Assembly: GCF_022201045.2 (NCBI RefSeq)
Contig: NC_068560.1
Span: forward strand, 30,273,501-30,337,500
Direction of reading: 5' to 3'
DNA: 64,000 nt
DNA from: Citrus sinensis
Taxonomy: Eukaryota > Streptophyta > Magnoliopsida > Sapindales > Rutaceae
Every line of letters begins with the position of its first letter. The first letter of the stretch is position 1. The translations under genes were made by a program, and so were the position numbers. The notes under the pieces are model-generated. The model was not told where the DNA came from and searched no databases. It saw only the letters and a program-made list of their open reading frames with translations. This document shows positions 1 through 9,934 of this stretch, piece by piece.

Positions 1-527
1 AGCAACTCAAAAGAGATGGAGGAGGCTTTGATGGAGAATCAAAGCAAGTTGAGCGTTGCTCTTGATGTGATGCACGAATGCTTTGAGCCCATTAAAGATG
101 TTCTAACTGAAAGGGATCTCGTTGAAGACGTTATCTTCAATCGAAGATCGGATTTGAACCGTCTAAACTTTCAGGGATTCTACACGATTCTTTTGGAGAG
201 GAACGAAGAAGTGATCTCTGTGCGGAGGTTCCACTCGTTGCTACTAGAATGAAGCACCGCAGACTCGGTATGTGTCGTGTTCTGATGAATGAACTTGAAA
301 AGCTTCTAATTGAACTAGGAGTAGAGAGATTGGTACTACCTGCAGTCCCTGGCGTAGTTGATACGTGGACTAATAAATTTGGCTTTTCCAAGATGACGGA
401 GTCTGAGAGACTGCAGTACTCAGATTATACTTTCTTGGATTTTCAAGATACCACCATGTGCCAGAAGCTTTTGAGGAAGGTGCCTTTATCAGCACTGGAA
501 TCGTTGCTTCCCTGGAAGCAGCGATGA
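1..527 (+). pseudogene. 3' part of PHD-finger/GNAT (IDM1-like) gene, frame broken
   Basis: This is the C-terminal acetyltransferase-like domain of the plant PHD-finger family related to INCREASED DNA METHYLATION 1, nuclear proteins that combine PHD fingers with a GNAT fold. The reading frame is already open at base 1 (SNSKEMEEALMENQSKL...), so the PHD fingers lie outside the window. Recognisable pieces are the stretch VALDVMHECFEP, then RLNFQGFYTILLERNEEVIS, and in a different frame VPLVATRMKHRRLGMCRVL, ERLVLPAVP and FSKMTESERLQ. The two halves sit in different frames. Near 222-225 about 11 residues usually present between ISV and EVPLVATR are missing, roughly a 31-bp deletion, and the first frame stops at 250-252. 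No GT-AG intron fits the gap. The second half stays open to the TGA at 525-527. Family membership is confident. Whether this is a true pseudogene, a null allele or an assembly error is not decidable here. Confidence 0.75.
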
Positions 528-689
528 AACGCAATTGTAGTAGTTTCTGTTTTTAGCACGTTGAGATTAGCTGAATTGTAAACAAAGAGTTGATAGATTG
601 TTTTTTTCTTTTTGAGCAAATAGTCGGCATGGAAGTGTTGATGAACCCAACAGGAAGACATATTAGAGTTGAATGAACAGCAAATTTTT

Positions 690-709
690 GAGAGAGAGAG
701 AGAGAGAGA
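690..709. repeat. (GA)n microsatellite
   Basis: Ten GA units, just downstream of the decayed GNAT gene and probably in its former 3' UTR. Confidence 0.9.
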
Positions 710-1846
710 ATGGGCTATTGTATGCGTCAGTTTGTAGGCCTATGTTTGGCCCGTTTTACAAGGCTATTTGAGCCCAACATACAATTTGGATGAGAATACA
801 TAGTCATCACTTCACTGTTTTAATTAAGGTATGAAATCACTCCTTTTAATGTAAACAAACATGTAAATAAAGATGTAGTTGTTAACTTCTTATGGTTTTA
901 GTCATTTGTTAATATAGAACGTCCATGTCATCTCATTTGGTGGGATATCAATTATCATTATTTCCAAAACTTTATTATTGCAAGGAAGTCAAGGAGTCGG
1001 GTCACCGTTGTGGAAAGATTATGGAAAATGTGAATGAGATAGAAGTTGCTTCACGATAATAAAGAATCTTGAAATTATGGAGCGGGAGTTGTACGAGGCA
1101 GGTGGGGGTTGCGGGTTTAGTCAACTATCAATTTCGATTAATGAAAATATATATAATTAAATAAATCATAGTAAATGTTAGGTAAAGAAAATTCAATATT
1201 TAAAATTAAAAAAAAAAAAAAGTAGCGAAGTGGGGGTTTGCCATGGGTCTCCAACAAAGCTGGCTCACTGTAAAGAAAAAGAAAAATACATAAACTACAC
1301 ACATACGACAACGAAAAATGTAAACACCATAACTGCGCTGCTCGGGGTACCACAAGAAGAATCTTTGGCAGCTAGCCAGCTAGCTTTGAGAGTGAGGCAT
1401 AGGCTACATGCCTACATCACGTGATTCGTCCTGGTTTTACTTTTACCTCTGTATTGGCCGTTCTTTCCGGCCTCCCTAAATTCAGACATTTTTAGCATTT
1501 TTTTCATTTGCATTTAAAGCTTTTGTCATGAGTTCCCAGTTAATAATTGCTCTGCTCGATCGTGTTTCGATTTTGTTCTTGAACATTGTGCACGTGTGAA
1601 CGTACAAACGTGATTATTAGTATTGCTGCCAAAAAAATTTTATGTAATGTAATTTTAACTGACCCAGATGAAATCATGAAAATGAAATTAGTCAAAAAGG
1701 TTACCGCCAATGATGTTAGTATGATCGATTGTGGTTTTTTTTTTTAGTTAAATCAATGCCTAGATTTGTGTGTCACTAGTAGCAGTATCTTTGTTCGTGG
1801 ATATTTTAATATCTATTCCATCAGCAAATGTGGGATGCCATTAAAC
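710..1846. other. Intergenic, no gene seen
   Basis: AT-rich DNA with poly-A/T runs (for example near 1209 and 1736). The short ORFs near 1138-1424 overlap each other on opposite strands and have no family resemblance. Nothing further is supported. Confidence 0.6.
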
Positions 1847-2054
1847 AATGAGTAATGATACAGTCACAAACTCTTGTATGAATTTATTTTGTACAAACTG
1901 ACGTGGTATTAATTCATTGGTTGAATGAAAATATAAATTAATAAAAATAAATCATGTGGGCTAAGTGATATTTAATTCAACCAATTTTATCATGCCACAT
2001 CAGTTTGTACAAAATAAATTTGTACAAGAGTTTGTGGCTGTATCATTACTTTTA
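1847..2054. mobile_element. MITE family A, copy 1
   Basis: A roughly 205-bp element made almost entirely of two inverted arms. The left arm reads AGTAATGATACAGTCACAAA and continues as CTCTTGTA. The right arm reads TACAAGAGTTTGTGGCTGTA and ends TCATTACT, its near-perfect reverse complement. Inner parts of the arms (TTTTGTACAAACTGACGTGG and its counterpart CCACATCAGTTTGTACAAAA) also pair. It has no coding capacity, as expected of a miniature inverted-repeat transposable element mobilised in trans. A second diverged copy lies at 36741-36943. I could not define an unambiguous target-site duplication, so the superfamily is left open; the outer boundaries are good to a few bases. Confidence 0.82.
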
Positions 2055-2284
2055 AATAAGTTAGAGAAAAAAAAAAATTAAATCAGTTAATCACCACCTG
2101 CTAACCAGCCCTCTCACTGTCAGCCAATCACTGCTAATGTCAAGGCTTTTTCATAACCGGGTGGGTGCTTCTTTTGAATTCAAAATTGCGTTAAACTGTA
2201 GTGATTCGGGCGCCCTTTAATTTTGACCGTATGATTCGATCATACGATCCAATACTGTGGTTGCCCCGTACTCGGCCCTCAAAT

Positions 2285-2620
2285 CAACCGTAATGCTAGG
2301 GCTCCTTTAAGATTATTTTTGGGAGGTGATTTTTAAAAAAAAAAATTTAATTTTAATATTTTAATTTTTTTAAAAAAACTCACTTTTAATAAAGTCATTT
2401 CATCTTACGGTAATTTTTAAAAGTAGCATATTTTAAAGAAGTAATTATTATTATTATTTTTGAGATAACAAAAATAAAATTAATAATATAAAATATTTAT
2501 TATAATTATCAATTATTTTATATACATGTTTATAAATATGTAAATAAACTTTATTCAATATTTTATTTAATTCTATCATTTATATTTTTATAGATAGTTT
2601 AAGTGTAATATTTATTAAAG
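2285..2620. mobile_element. Partial copy of AT-rich element family B
   Basis: The block containing ATTATTTTTGGGAG, CTTACGGTAATTTT and TATAAACATGT (read on the opposite strand) matches, in inverted order, the interior of the long-TIR element at 37022-37705. Shared blocks are TATTTTATATTAT followed by TTATCTCAA, and a TAAATAAAAT-to-ATTTATAAACATGT segment. It is very AT-rich, so chance similarity contributes, but several blocks are collinear. It looks like a diverged, incomplete copy without coding potential. Confidence 0.4.
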
Positions 2621-2669
2621 ACAATCTCTATCTTACGTGCATGTAAGATAGGGGGATCTTTTATTAAAT

Positions 2670-2797
2670 GGGAGCCCCTATATTACAATTAATATAACAT
2701 ACACACTCAACAACAACCACATAAATAATGGGCCCACATAATTTGTGTGGTTGTTGTTGAGTGTCTATGTTACATTAATTGTAACATAGCATTTGCC
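2670..2797. mobile_element. 128-bp near-palindromic MITE with 9-bp direct repeat flanks
   Basis: The two arms (about 2679-2730 and 2737-2789) are almost exact reverse complements around CACTCAACAACAACCACA and TGTGGTTGTTGTTGAGTG. They would fold into a hairpin of about 52 bp with a short GGGCCC-containing loop. The element is flanked by the direct repeat TTATTAAAT at 2661-2669 and 2798-2806. A 9-bp duplication is the size produced by Mutator-like transposases, so I read this as a Mutator-type MITE. The flank is AT-rich and the terminal bases of the arms match imperfectly, so the superfamily is tentative; the hairpin itself is certain. It contains no gene. Confidence 0.7.
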
Positions 2798-2809
2798 TTA
2801 TTAAATACT

Positions 2810-3986
2810 TGTGATTGTTATTAGGATTTATAATATTTCTTAAAATAAAATTTGCTAAACATTCAACTAATTCTTTGTACAATTAATTATTTGTATATAG
2901 TATAATTAGTAATAATTATTTTAAAATCTATTGTATTACCATAATTGACCCTTAATGAACATGTCACTCTAATATAATGTCATAGATTTGAGCGACATTG
3001 TTCATATTATTTATTCAACAATAAAGAGCTACAGATAAAATGCCTGTGCGAAAAGCTTGCGAGTTGTATGACACTGACGCAGTGATGAGCGATAACCGAT
3101 GACAGAACAGGGGTAAGTTGGGAATTTCAAAATCTCCATGGTGCAGGCCAGTGGGCGCCCAAATCGCTTTCGTTCATCTTAGTAGTTAGTAGTTAGTAGT
3201 GATGCATTTGCAATGTGCAAAACAAAACAACCAAACCAAATTTCAAAACGGAAAGAGAGCAAAACAAAACAACCAGGCGGGGGAGTAGCTCCTCGCTCAT
3301 CAACCAATTCTACGATTAACAAAACAACAAAATGCCCATGTACGTAACGTCGTAATCAGATCTCTATATCTGCTTCTTTCCCTTTCATTATCAACTTTAC
3401 TTACCATTTGAACAAAGCTGGGACTGGCTTTCAGAGTCACAGCCTCATGGCTTCTTCGCCCATCTCATTTTCTACAAATCGAAAGAATCGCGTCATTGTT
3501 TATTGCTTCGTCTTTTTGTAAGCCCAATGTTGCGTTTTCTTGTATGTCTCGCTTCTCTTACCCCTCTCTCTCGCATGTATTTATTTATTTGTTTTTTTAT
3601 TCTCTTTTAAAAATGCTTGTCTTGTTCTTGTTTACTCTCTCTTTCCGACATGAGATGATTTTTGTTCTGTCGCTTCATTTTTATTTACTAAGCTTTATTG
3701 ATGGTTTTGTTGGTTCTACGCAAGCTGCTATATAGGCAGATCTCCATTGTTTGTTTTGTACAGCTCATTTTTTAAATTGCATGGTACACTTAAATAAGTA
3801 AAGTTATTATTTGGTTTTCCTTTTCTTATTTAATCAATTCTTTATCATTAACTAACTATATAATGGGTATTGTTAGATATACTAGTTGAAAAATGATTTC
3901 AGGTTTTAATTTATTTGATTTATAGGTGCGGGAAGGCTGAAGCTGTCTCGTAATAGAAATTGAAAATAGCATTGGAGTTGGGGAAG
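2810..3986. other. Intergenic plus NPGR1 promoter and 5' leader
   Basis: The first part is AT-rich and featureless. From about 3170 the composition changes: there is a short TTAGTAG repeat near 3179-3199, twin AAAACAAAACAACCA blocks near 3221 and 3262, and C/T-rich leader-like sequence from about 3360 to 3560. A probable acceptor (TTTATAG) lies near 3924, so NPGR1 may have an intron in its 5' UTR. The transcription start cannot be fixed from sequence alone. Confidence 0.45.
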
Positions 3987-6930
3987 ATGTTGTGTGCTTG
4001 TTCAGGTGAGCAATTCAAATTCGAGGCCGAGGATGCACCACAGTCACCGGAGTCATTGGCCACTAGAGATTTCTCGGCCAGTGGCTTTTCTTCGAGAGCC
4101 ACTGGAGATTGGGATTCCAAAGTTGATGATATTCAAGTGGATGAAGCTGAATCAACTCTCAAAGAAGCTCTCTCCTTAAACTATGAAGTGGGTTTGGGTG
4201 ATTTATTGCTAATCATGATTAACTTCTTAATTAATTGCTTGTTATGTTTTGATAGCTGGTTTGTAAATGGTTTGAATTGAATTGAGTTTTAGGAAGCAAG
4301 GGCTTTGTTGGGGAGGCTCGAGTACCAGAGAGGGAATTATGATGCTGCACTTCAGGTATTCCAGGGTATTGATATTGTGAGTTTAACCCCTAGAATGACC
4401 AGAGCTGTTGTCGAGAGAACACGACCACTGCGAAAGCATCGTTCCAAGGGTGAGAAGGCTGATTCTGTGCCTCCTCCTGGTTTAATGTCATTGCACTCGA
4501 TCAGCTTACTTCTGGAAGCAATCTTACTCAAGGCAAAATCATTGGAAGAACTCGGACATTGTAAAGGTATTACCTTCCCATCTTTTCACATTATGCACAG
4601 GAAATTGTTTATATGGAATTCAGTTTTCCAAGCCGTTTCTGTAGAAACTTTTGTAATGCATGACAATCTAGCTAAAAAAAATGTTTTCTTGATGAATGTT
4701 ATTTGGACAATAATGTGATTAGACATAGTGGGTGGCACAAATTTTTGTAATTTTAGTGGTTTTTGTATAAAGCAATGATGGTCCTTATGGATGGGATTGC
4801 AATAGATTGGTATGTATATTTGCAAGTTCGATGTGCAACTGAAAATTTCTCTTTCATCAGAGGCTGCAAAGGAGTGCAAAATAATTCTGGACATAGTTGA
4901 ATCAGGACTGCCTAATGGTATGCCTGAGGGTTTTGGAGAGGACTGCAAGTTGCAGGAGATGTTTCACAAAGCTCTAGAGTTGCTCCCACATCTGTGGATA
5001 AAGGCTGGCTTGCTTGAAGAAGCTATTATTGCATATCGTCGGGCTTTGGTGAAGCCATGGAATTTAGATCCAAAGAAAGTAGCAAGTGTACAGAGAGACT
5101 TGGCTGTTACGTTACTCTATGGTGGTGTTGAAGCAAGACTTCCTCCTGAATTGAAGGTATGGGGTCCAATTGCCCCTAAAGATAATGTTGAGGAGGCAAT
5201 CCTATTGTTGTTAATACTCATGGAAAAAGTGGCGTCTAAGGAAATGGAGTGGGATGCAGAAATTATGGACCATCTGACTTATGCACTCTCAGTTACTGGA
5301 CAGTTTGAATTACTAGCTGAGTATGTGGAGCAGGCCCTTCCGGGCATCTACAATCGAGCAGAGAGGTGGTACATTCTGGTTCTTTGTTACAGTGCTGCAG
5401 GGCAGAATGAAGCAGCCTTGAACCTGCTAAAGAAGTTGTTGTGTCATTCTGAGGCTAAGCGTAGACCGCACATCCCTTCGTTTCTGTTGGGTGCAAAATT
5501 GTGTTCCCTAGATCAAAAGAATGCTCGTGAAGGGATCAAGTTTGCCCGTGGAGTAATTCAATCCACTACTTCTCAAAAAGAGCATTTCCTGGCTGAAGCC
5601 TATAAATTCCTTGGCATTTGTTATGGAAATGTAGCAAGGAAGTCTATATCAGATACTGAAAGAGTTTTCTTCCAGAAGGAGGCCTTGGAATCTCTAAATT
5701 GTGCTTTTCTGAATGAGAGGGAGGATCCAGAGATGATGTATTACCTTGGGCTAGAACATGCTGTGCAGAGGAATGTGGAAGCGGCTTTTGACTATGCAAT
5801 TATGTATTCTGACACAGTGGCTGGAAACTCAGGGAGAGGCTGGAAGCTATTAGCCCTCATATTGTCTGCAGACCAAAGGTTAAAGGATGCTCAGTCCATT
5901 GTTGATTTTTCTTTAGATGAGGCTGGGAGTATGGACCAATTGGAACTTCTTAGATTGAAAGCTGTGCTTCAAATTGCTCAGGAACAGCCCAAGCAAGCAA
6001 TAGGAACCTACAGAATCTTGCTAGCTATGATTCAGGCACAAAGAGAGCTTCACTCCAAGAACTTCCATAAAACAAAATATATTACTTCAGAGGTGTGTAT
6101 TCCTTGAAGGTTTCACATTACTCAATTAAAACATGCGAACTGCTTCAAACTGTTTTAACCTCTGGAAAAAGACATTTGTGATGATGTGATCTGACACATT
6201 GGTGTGATATGTAGTATACGTGACATCAATTGGTGAATGATCATAAAGATGCTCTGATGTGATTGATTCAACCGCCAAATCCTGAAAAATGGTTTTGTTT
6301 CCTGTTCTAAATTATTCTATCTTTTACAGGCACCAAGTGTGAAAAATTTGGAAATAGCAACTTGGCAAGATTTGGCAACTATTTACATGAAACTTGGGTC
6401 ATTGCCTGATGCAGAGATTTGTACGGAAAAAGCCAAGTCAATCGAATTTTATTCACCCGGTAGTTGGCATACAACGGGTAAGTATCCTCTCTCTAAAGCA
6501 GTTCATGAATGTAAGAAAAACAATTTTTTTGCGTGAGAGTACCTTTGATCCATTTGATGTCTTATACCATGAAATTACATAAGTGTAACTTCTATTTGAT
6601 TTCGATGACATTTTTCTAGGTATGTTGTTTGAAGCTCAATCACAATACAAGGAAGCTCTTGTCTCCTTCTCCATATCACTGGCAATAGAACCAGATTGCA
6701 TTCCCAGTATCATTTCAACTGCTGAAATACTGATGAAACTTGGTCGCCAATCTATGCCTATAGCAAGAAGCTTTTTAATGAATGCATTACGATTAGAACC
6801 AACGAATCATGACGCCTGGATGAACCTTGGATTGATTTCAAAGATGGAGGGCTCATTACAGCAAGCAGCAGACTATTTTCAAGCGGCATATGAACTCAAA
6901 CTGTCTGCTCCTGTTCAAAGCTTCGTTTGA
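3987..6930 (+). CDS. NPGR1: NPGR1-like TPR calmodulin-binding protein
   Basis: Orthologue of Arabidopsis NO POLLEN GERMINATION RELATED 1, a tetratricopeptide-repeat protein of the NPG family. Family members bind calmodulin and take part in a plasma-membrane phosphoinositide/PI4K scaffold, with NPG1 itself needed for pollen germination. Five exons close in frame: 3987-4187, 4293-4566, 4861-6092, 6330-6477 and 6620-6930, giving 721 aa, the family's usual size. The first ATG gives MLCACSGEQFKFE, the conserved N-terminus. Then come SPESLATRDFSASG and the motif VDEAESTLKEALSLNYEEAR, followed by LLGRLEYQRGNYDAALQVF, the first TPR. Helical TPR pairs recur (YAEQ-like repeats around residues 200-560), and the last two, FEAQSQYKEALVSFSISLAI and AWMNLGLISKMEGSLQQA, are canonical. 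All introns are GT-AG. No breaks were seen. Identity is confident; the plant function is inferred from Arabidopsis. Confidence 0.92.
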
Positions 6931-8555
6931 TGGATTTCCATATTTCTTAAGCAGATGACTACTGGAATAAGGGATCTTTGCCCATCTTCACCAACTGAGG
7001 CCGAGGGGCAGTGCTTGAGTTGGTTGCAACACAGAGAAGATGGGAGTCAAATAGCTGATTAATATGGCTTATTCCACTATTTTTTCAGTGAGATTCCTTA
7101 AAAAATGTATAGCAACACTTATGTTATGTAGTTGTGTCTATATCAAAGCGTAGTGTAGGTCATAGACTAGGAAAATGTTCAAGGATCTTGGAAATCTTCG
7201 AACATTGTATCAAGAAATTCAGAATTAATGAAATATTTTTGCATTATTGAAAGATTTCGTAATTTATCTGCACCTGCTCACGGAAGACAATTTATTTTAT
7301 GGAGTTGAATAACACTGTTCCTGGCTTCCAAGAATTTTTCAGAAGAGGATCCCAACTTTGTCCTCCCAACGCGCGCCCAAACCTCCACTTTTTATTTTCT
7401 TTTTTCTTTTTTTCTTTTGGCACAAAACAGTTGTACTTCATACTATTACACTTCAACCTCCAGGAAAAAATCTTTTCTACGGCAAGAATTGTGGTACTAA
7501 CAATGTATTGGAACAGATGTGAAAGATTCCTATCTGGAAATAGATTCACCATCAAAGGAGCCTTGCCTGAGGCCATTTAGCAATATTACAATGAAATCAT
7601 ATGTTTCTTGAAAGAATGAAGGCTCTCTACCTGCACGTTACCACAACTAATCTGCAGTTAGTAGTAAACAAACCAACTCACTCAAGTGGATCAATACAAC
7701 AAGAAACACAGGCAATGTCATCAGCAGTGATTCACTAACCTCTTATCAAGTGAAACAGCACATGTAAACCACATCATTGAAACATACAGTTTGTTGTATG
7801 AAACAGCAGAGGAGCAAAACATAAAGCTATATTTTTTTAATTTATTATCTTTTTTCCACAATCATAATTACAAAAGAAGAATAATTACACAGGAAAATCT
7901 AAATGATGCTAAACAGACTGAAAAGTTACTGGCCATCCGCTTCTCTCACAGCATAGAAATCAGCTCAATCGATCAGGACTCCATGTGTAGAAAACAACAC
8001 CTGGAAATAAGCGAGGGGAACTGATTTCTGGAACCACAGACATTCTGAGTCAATGCTGAGTAAAAAGAACTATTTTTTTCTTTTTGGGTTAAAGATTAAT
8101 TTAAAAAAAAAAAAGTAAAACTGTTTACAGAAACATGTTAGCTTGACATTTGCTCCAATAAATAGCTGGTTTTCCAATGTTCCTCTCAGTAAGAAACAAT
8201 AGACACTGGCTCTCAAATGCTCTCACTAAGCGACACTAGACACAATGAAACATCTTTTAAGAAGCAAAGGTCACGCAAACAACTCCAAAGTAATAATGTT
8301 TTAGTTGCAGTACAGTTTATCTCCTTTTTTGTTCATGTGAATCCTTGAGAATAGACATAATCAAATTCCTCTAAATGAGAATTATGTTCTAATTAATGAT
8401 GTACATCGATAGAAAAGAGATAAAGTACTTGATGCATGAGAGACAGGTTAAAGATATGGTTTATTTCATAGCAGGAATTTATTTCCATATTCGAAGGCGG
8501 CAAATTCACTCACTTGAAAATAGACAGATGTAGTAAACAGACAAGTAGCATGTCA
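6931..8555. other. NPGR1 3' UTR and intergenic DNA, no gene seen
   Basis: The 3' UTR of NPGR1 probably runs to about 7250 and contains AATAAA-like and TTAATGAAA signals. The remaining ORFs (for example 7292-7580 on both strands, 7791-8024) overlap each other and show no family likeness. The right part is likely the 3' UTR and flank of the small gene on the minus strand. Nothing else is supported. Confidence 0.5.
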
Positions 8556-9429
8556 TCAGTTCATTTGCCACTGCACCCAAAGCACAAAACACATAAATGT
8601 TAAACAAGCATGGTACATCTAAGAAGGAGAAATGGTTAAAGGACAAATTTTGCTTGCACATCCAAAGCAATAAAAATTGGCATTTCAAACAGAGGGGAAA
8701 AGGAGAACCTTTAGAACTGGTTCGCCTTTGTTAGTATTAGCAGATTGCTTTGCCATCGCTTCCATCTGTGCACGAGCAGCTCTTCCGGCGGCAGACTTTT
8801 CAAACTGCTCTTGCCTGCAATAATTGCCAAAACATAAGTACGGATTGATCTATAGAGAAACCTCTATGCAACTATGTAGATGACTTGTTCTGATTCATCG
8901 AGAAAGCTTCTCAGTAAGATTTTAGATGATACTTCGACATAGAAGTACAAGGTTCATTTATGCTTTGGGCTACATAAGAAGGGAGAAAAAATAGTAAATT
9001 TGAAAGAGCATCGGCAAGTAAATTTCAAAACCTGACTTTCAAAACCTGACACCCATTAAGTAGTAGAAAAAGTGAAAATCTTGATTTAGATATAGCTAGT
9101 CAAACAGAGATTAGTTTATTTTTTGTTATAAAGCAGAGGTTTATTCAATTCAACTTCGATGTGCCTATAACGGGAACTGTTTCCATCATAATACATGATC
9201 GATACATATATCATGCAATTCAATAACAGTTAATGAAGTTAAACGGCTAAACGAAAAACAAGAATCAAATTATTATTATTGTTGTTGTTGTAAGTAAAAG
9301 AGGGGAAAGAAAGGAATACCGATTTTGGGCGGCCTCAGCAGCCCTGGCTCGAGCCTCTGCAGAAGCCAATCTCTCTTGTTCCTTCCTCTGCTGCTTGTTT
9401 CCCCCATCGAAGCAATCAAAGCATCCCAT
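8556..9429 (-). CDS. Small SVIP-like protein (p97/CDC48-interacting type)
   Basis: A 76-aa protein assembled from three exons on the minus strand: 9429-9320, 8814-8709 and a tiny 15-nt exon 8570-8556 encoding WQMN-stop. All introns are GT-AG. The N-terminus MGCFDCFDGG has Gly2 for myristoylation and Cys3/Cys6 for palmitoylation. A charged alanine-rich helix follows (RLASAEARARAAEAA, QEQFEKSAAGRAARAQ), then the conserved tail SANTNKGEPVLKWQMN. This matches the plant proteins annotated as small VCP/p97-interacting protein-like. In animals SVIP is a myristoylated ER-membrane inhibitor of p97-dependent degradation; in plants the role is inferred only. It lies head-to-head with the AKAP17A-like gene, about 505 bp apart, and a TATTTATAGATAG element sits near 9478-9490. 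It is too short and too split to be seen as a single ORF. Confidence 0.8.
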
Positions 9430-9934
9430 TTTTTTCTCCCCTTTCGACTTGGGATATTATGTTTTGTTGTGACTGCCTATCTATAAATACCCGATTTTGG
9501 ATTACAGTGTACGCGCTTTCAGTTTCTGATTCATTTTCAGCTTGCCACGTCATTAGTTGGGCGTAGAGGACGAAGCAGTAAACCAAATGGGACATAATTG
9601 TAAGAAAAATGAAACGACAACGTTTGTTGAATATCTACAATTTTCTCCTAAATTCCGGGATCATTTTATGATTTGGCGCCATATTGATTTTCCGAAAGCA
9701 GCAATCTTTTCGAACACCTTCCTAAAGATCAAAAACGTTATCGGAAATTTCCTTCGGCACGGGAGGGAATTGGATCTGAAGGAACAAGCTTTTAGCTTCG
9801 CATGCAGGGGATATTTTGGTAATTGACAGCGATTTTTTTTTTATACAATTAAAAAGTAACCCCAATTATTTACCTGCAGAAACTGAAAGCAAAACCCTAA
9901 CAAAATCCGATCGAAACCAAAAGCAAAATACAAA
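9430..9934. promoter_or_regulatory. Divergent (possibly bidirectional) promoter region
   Basis: About 505 bp separate the start codons of the SVIP-like gene (-) and the AKAP17A-like gene (+). A TATA-like element on the minus strand lies near 9478-9490. The ORF at 9557-9826 inside this region shows no family resemblance and is not called. Shared control of the two genes is inferred from geometry only. Confidence 0.4.

Noticed and set aside
1851-2050. MITE hairpin considered as a microRNA precursor
   Set aside because: The same arms recur at 36.7 kb with the structure of a transposon, which explains the hairpin better.
2629-2652. Short palindrome TATCTTACGTGCATGTAAGATA
   Set aside because: Too short to call as an element or a terminator; treated as chance or as part of the adjoining repeat.
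7292-7580. Overlapping ORFs of about 93 codons on both strands
   Set aside because: They mirror each other around poly-T/poly-A sequence and show no motif; likely chance.
9557-9826. 89-codon ORF between the divergent SVIP-like and AKAP17A-like genes
   Set aside because: No family resemblance, no codon-use contrast with the flank, and it sits in the presumed promoter and leader; most likely a chance ORF.
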